DNA of 7,003 bases from contig PLEA01000698.1 in NCBI GenBank assembly GCA_003136335.1, positions 1 to 7,003 of the forward strand. The letters are read 5' to 3'. Both the position numbers and the translations under genes were made by a program. Source of the DNA: Acidobacteriaceae bacterium. Lineage in GTDB: Bacteria; Acidobacteriota; Terriglobia; Terriglobales; SbA1. The stretch's first letter is position 1, and each line of letters starts with the position of its first letter. Shown here piece after piece: positions 5,721 through 7,003 of this stretch. A model generated the notes under the pieces. The model did no database searches. It worked only from the letters and a program-made list of their open reading frames with translations, and was not told where the DNA came from.

Positions 5721-5760
5721 AAGGCAGCGCAGCCAAATTCGAAGGGGCACTAGAGTTGCA

Positions 5761-5788
5761 TTGACGAGAGTCGGTTTTTTGAGAGAAT
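5761..5788 (+). promoter_or_regulatory. Candidate tcmP promoter
   Basis: TTGACG (5761-5766) and GAGAAT (5783-5788) are separated by 16 bp. The -10-like hexamer ends 7 nt before an in-frame CTG (5796). The second half overlaps a small inverted repeat, AGAAT-CAAG-ATTCT (5784-5797). The match is modest. Confidence 0.3.
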
Positions 5789-5795
5789 CAAGATT

Positions 5796-6692
5796 CTGAC
5801 CCAACAAACCATTTTCGGCGGCCCATGGACTCAGCGAAAGCTGGAAGTGCTGAGCAAATACTTGCGCGCCTACACGAAGATATTCAAGCGCAACACATCA
5901 GCGCAGTTCTTCGAAATAAGTTATGTGGATGCTTTCGCAGGAACTGGCGAGATCCCAAGACGGGAACTGAAAGGTTTTTTTCGCGATGATCCGGAATTAC
6001 TCAAGTCGGAAGAAGAATTCCGTAAGGGCAGTGTGAAACGGGCGCTCGAAGTTGACCCCCCTTTCGATCATTACGTATTCATCGAGAAAGACGGAAAAAA
6101 ATGCAAGGAACTCGCGGCCTTGGCTCAGGACTTTCCGAATACGGATATCAAGGTAGTGAACGAAGACGCAAATACTGCCCTTCTGCAATGGTGCCGGCAA
6201 CTGGATACGAAGCGGCAGCGCGCAGTGGTTTTTCTTGATCCATTCGGTGCATCAGTGGAATGGAAAGTCATTGAGGCAATCGCGGGTACAAAAGCGGTTG
6301 ACCTGTGGATTCTCTTTCCTTTCGGGGCGATAAACAGGATGTTGGTCAATGATGGGTTGCCGCCGAAGTCCTGGGCGAAAAGATTGACCCGTATTTTCGG
6401 GACGAACGAGTGGGAAAAATTTTACTCGACAAGTTCATGGAAATCTCTCATAGACCCCGACAATCGAGTGCAACGTGTGCACCGGACCGCCGATCAGAAA
6501 CAGATAACGACGTTTTTTCGGAAACGCCTTCAAGACAAGTTCGCAGCAGTGGCTGAACCGGGATTTCTTTTCAATTCAAGAGGATCTCTGCTGTTTGTTT
6601 TGTTTTTTGCGGCGGGAAACGAAAAAGGCGCAAATGCAGGGCTCAAAATAGCCAATGACCTCTTGCGGGACCTGAATGACCAGATCCGGTAG
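5796..6692 (+). CDS. tcmP: Three-Cys-motif partner protein TcmP
   Basis: TcmP (TIGR04474) is a bacterial family recognised by its genomic pairing with Gp37/Gp68 three-Cys-motif proteins; its reaction is unknown. Visible features are YVDAFAGTG (about 5922-5948), which resembles SAM-binding motif I of methyltransferases, FLDPFGASVEW (about 6230-6262), like a motif IV DPFG, and the C-terminal FNSRGSLLFVLFFAAGNEKGA typical of the family. A methyltransferase-like fold is therefore likely, though activity is inferred. The first ordinary start is GTG at 5847, but the frame upstream reads IFGGPWTQRKLE, which continues the family's usual FGGxWTxxKL N-terminus, so translation should start earlier. No in-frame ATG, GTG or TTG exists between the stop at 5751 and 5847; CTG (5796) or ATT (5793, 5811) are the candidates. 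With CTG the product is 298 aa. Its codon use looks AT-richer than purF or prmC. The gene diverges from the 97-aa/DUF5131 operon. Confidence 0.9.
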   Translation: MTQQTIFGGPWTQRKLEVLSKYLRAYTKIFKRNTSAQFFEISYVDAFAGTGEIPRRELKGFFRDDPELLKSEEEFRKGSVKRALEVDPPFDHYVFIEKDGKKCKELAALAQDFPNTDIKVVNEDANTALLQWCRQLDTKRQRAVVFLDPFGASVEWKVIEAIAGTKAVDLWILFPFGAINRMLVNDGLPPKSWAKRLTRIFGTNEWEKFYSTSSWKSLIDPDNRVQRVHRTADQKQITTFFRKRLQDKFAAVAEPGFLFNSRGSLLFVLFFAAGNEKGANAGLKIANDLLRDLNDQIR

Positions 6693-7003
6693 GGTCAAGG
6701 GGCACGCTCAGCCTACGAAAAACCCAACACAACCCAACCCAACCCACAAAATGATAGGTCTTATACGACTTCCGCGTATTTAGGCATTCCCCGCGGTTCT
6801 CTAAGTTGTTGTAAAACCTATTCCCGCAGCGCTGTCACGGCAGCGCGCTGGCCCTAACAGAATAGTCGACCGGTCGGCTGACTGTCGGTGAGTCGCCAAT
6901 GCCACGTTCGCCGCGTTTGAGACCCGTGGGTGCCTGTTGTGTGCTGATTCCTATCAGTTTTAGTAGCCATATCTGACCAGCCTGTTTTTCCCCCAGTTTC
7001 AGC
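6693..7003. other. 311-bp region without a supportable gene
   Basis: Both strands lack a recognisable protein or tRNA. Besides the AACCC repeat it holds a GC-rich hairpin, GCGCTG-tcacgg-CAGCGC (6829-6846), with no T-run, and a 10-bp perfect palindrome CGACCGGTCG (6867-6876) that extends to 16 bp with one mismatch. A weak CTGAT-tcct-ATCAG hairpin followed by TTTT (6944-6961) could be a poor terminator. A 38-codon minus-strand frame starting ATGGCTACTAAAACT is not recognised. Confidence 0.4.
6721..6745 (+). repeat. Pentanucleotide tandem repeat (AACCC)n
   Basis: Five units of AACCC with one altered unit (AACAC, the second) start 28 bp after the tcmP stop. It is a simple sequence repeat prone to slippage; no function can be inferred. 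Confidence 0.7.

Noticed and set aside
6760..6900. tRNA or integrase attachment site after tcmP
   Set aside because: No cloverleaf, no GTTCGANTC arm and no repeated att-like core can be seen in the window.

Overview
The window looks like chromosomal DNA of a GC-rich soil or sediment bacterium, most likely an acidobacterium. This placement is an inference. It rests on the style of the proteins and on gaps filled with short dispersed sequences of a type I associate with acidobacterial genomes (HSER-type, CACAG...GACAC-type and GGCAC...GTGCC-type). No rRNA or other decisive marker is present. I see no tRNA, CRISPR array, transposase or integrase.

Left part (1-2337): the 3' portion of purF (plus strand; the window opens about 25-40 codons inside the gene) faces prmC (minus strand) across a 106-bp gap that holds an HSER-type dispersed repeat. 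Both are core genes: purine synthesis and release-factor methylation. prmC carries an in-frame insert of about 12 residues encoded by a perfect GC-rich inverted repeat.

Middle (2338-4540): a 726-bp stretch without a credible protein gene contains what looks like a structured RNA gene of about 300 nt on the plus strand. It has a promoter-like pair, an rrn-type boxA, a terminal closing stem, an internal 10-bp long-range stem and a GCAA-tetraloop hairpin. I could not assign it to a family. It is followed by a secreted DUF2961/GH172 glycoside hydrolase on the minus strand, and then by 355 bp of repeat-like intergenic DNA.

Right part (4541-6692): an accessory locus built on the conserved pairing of a three-Cys-motif protein (Gp37/Gp68, DUF5131) with its partner TcmP. 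The DUF5131 gene lies behind a 97-aa conserved hypothetical gene on the minus strand, and tcmP diverges from them on the plus strand. The 97-aa gene and tcmP share a short intergenic region with a TATAAT box, a one-helical-turn direct repeat, and -10-like elements so close to the start codons that leaderless transcripts are likely. The biological role of this pair is not established. tcmP looks AT-richer than the core genes, as in acquired DNA.

The last 311 bp (6693-7003) hold no gene I can support, only a pentanucleotide tandem repeat, a GC-rich hairpin and a 10-bp perfect palindrome.
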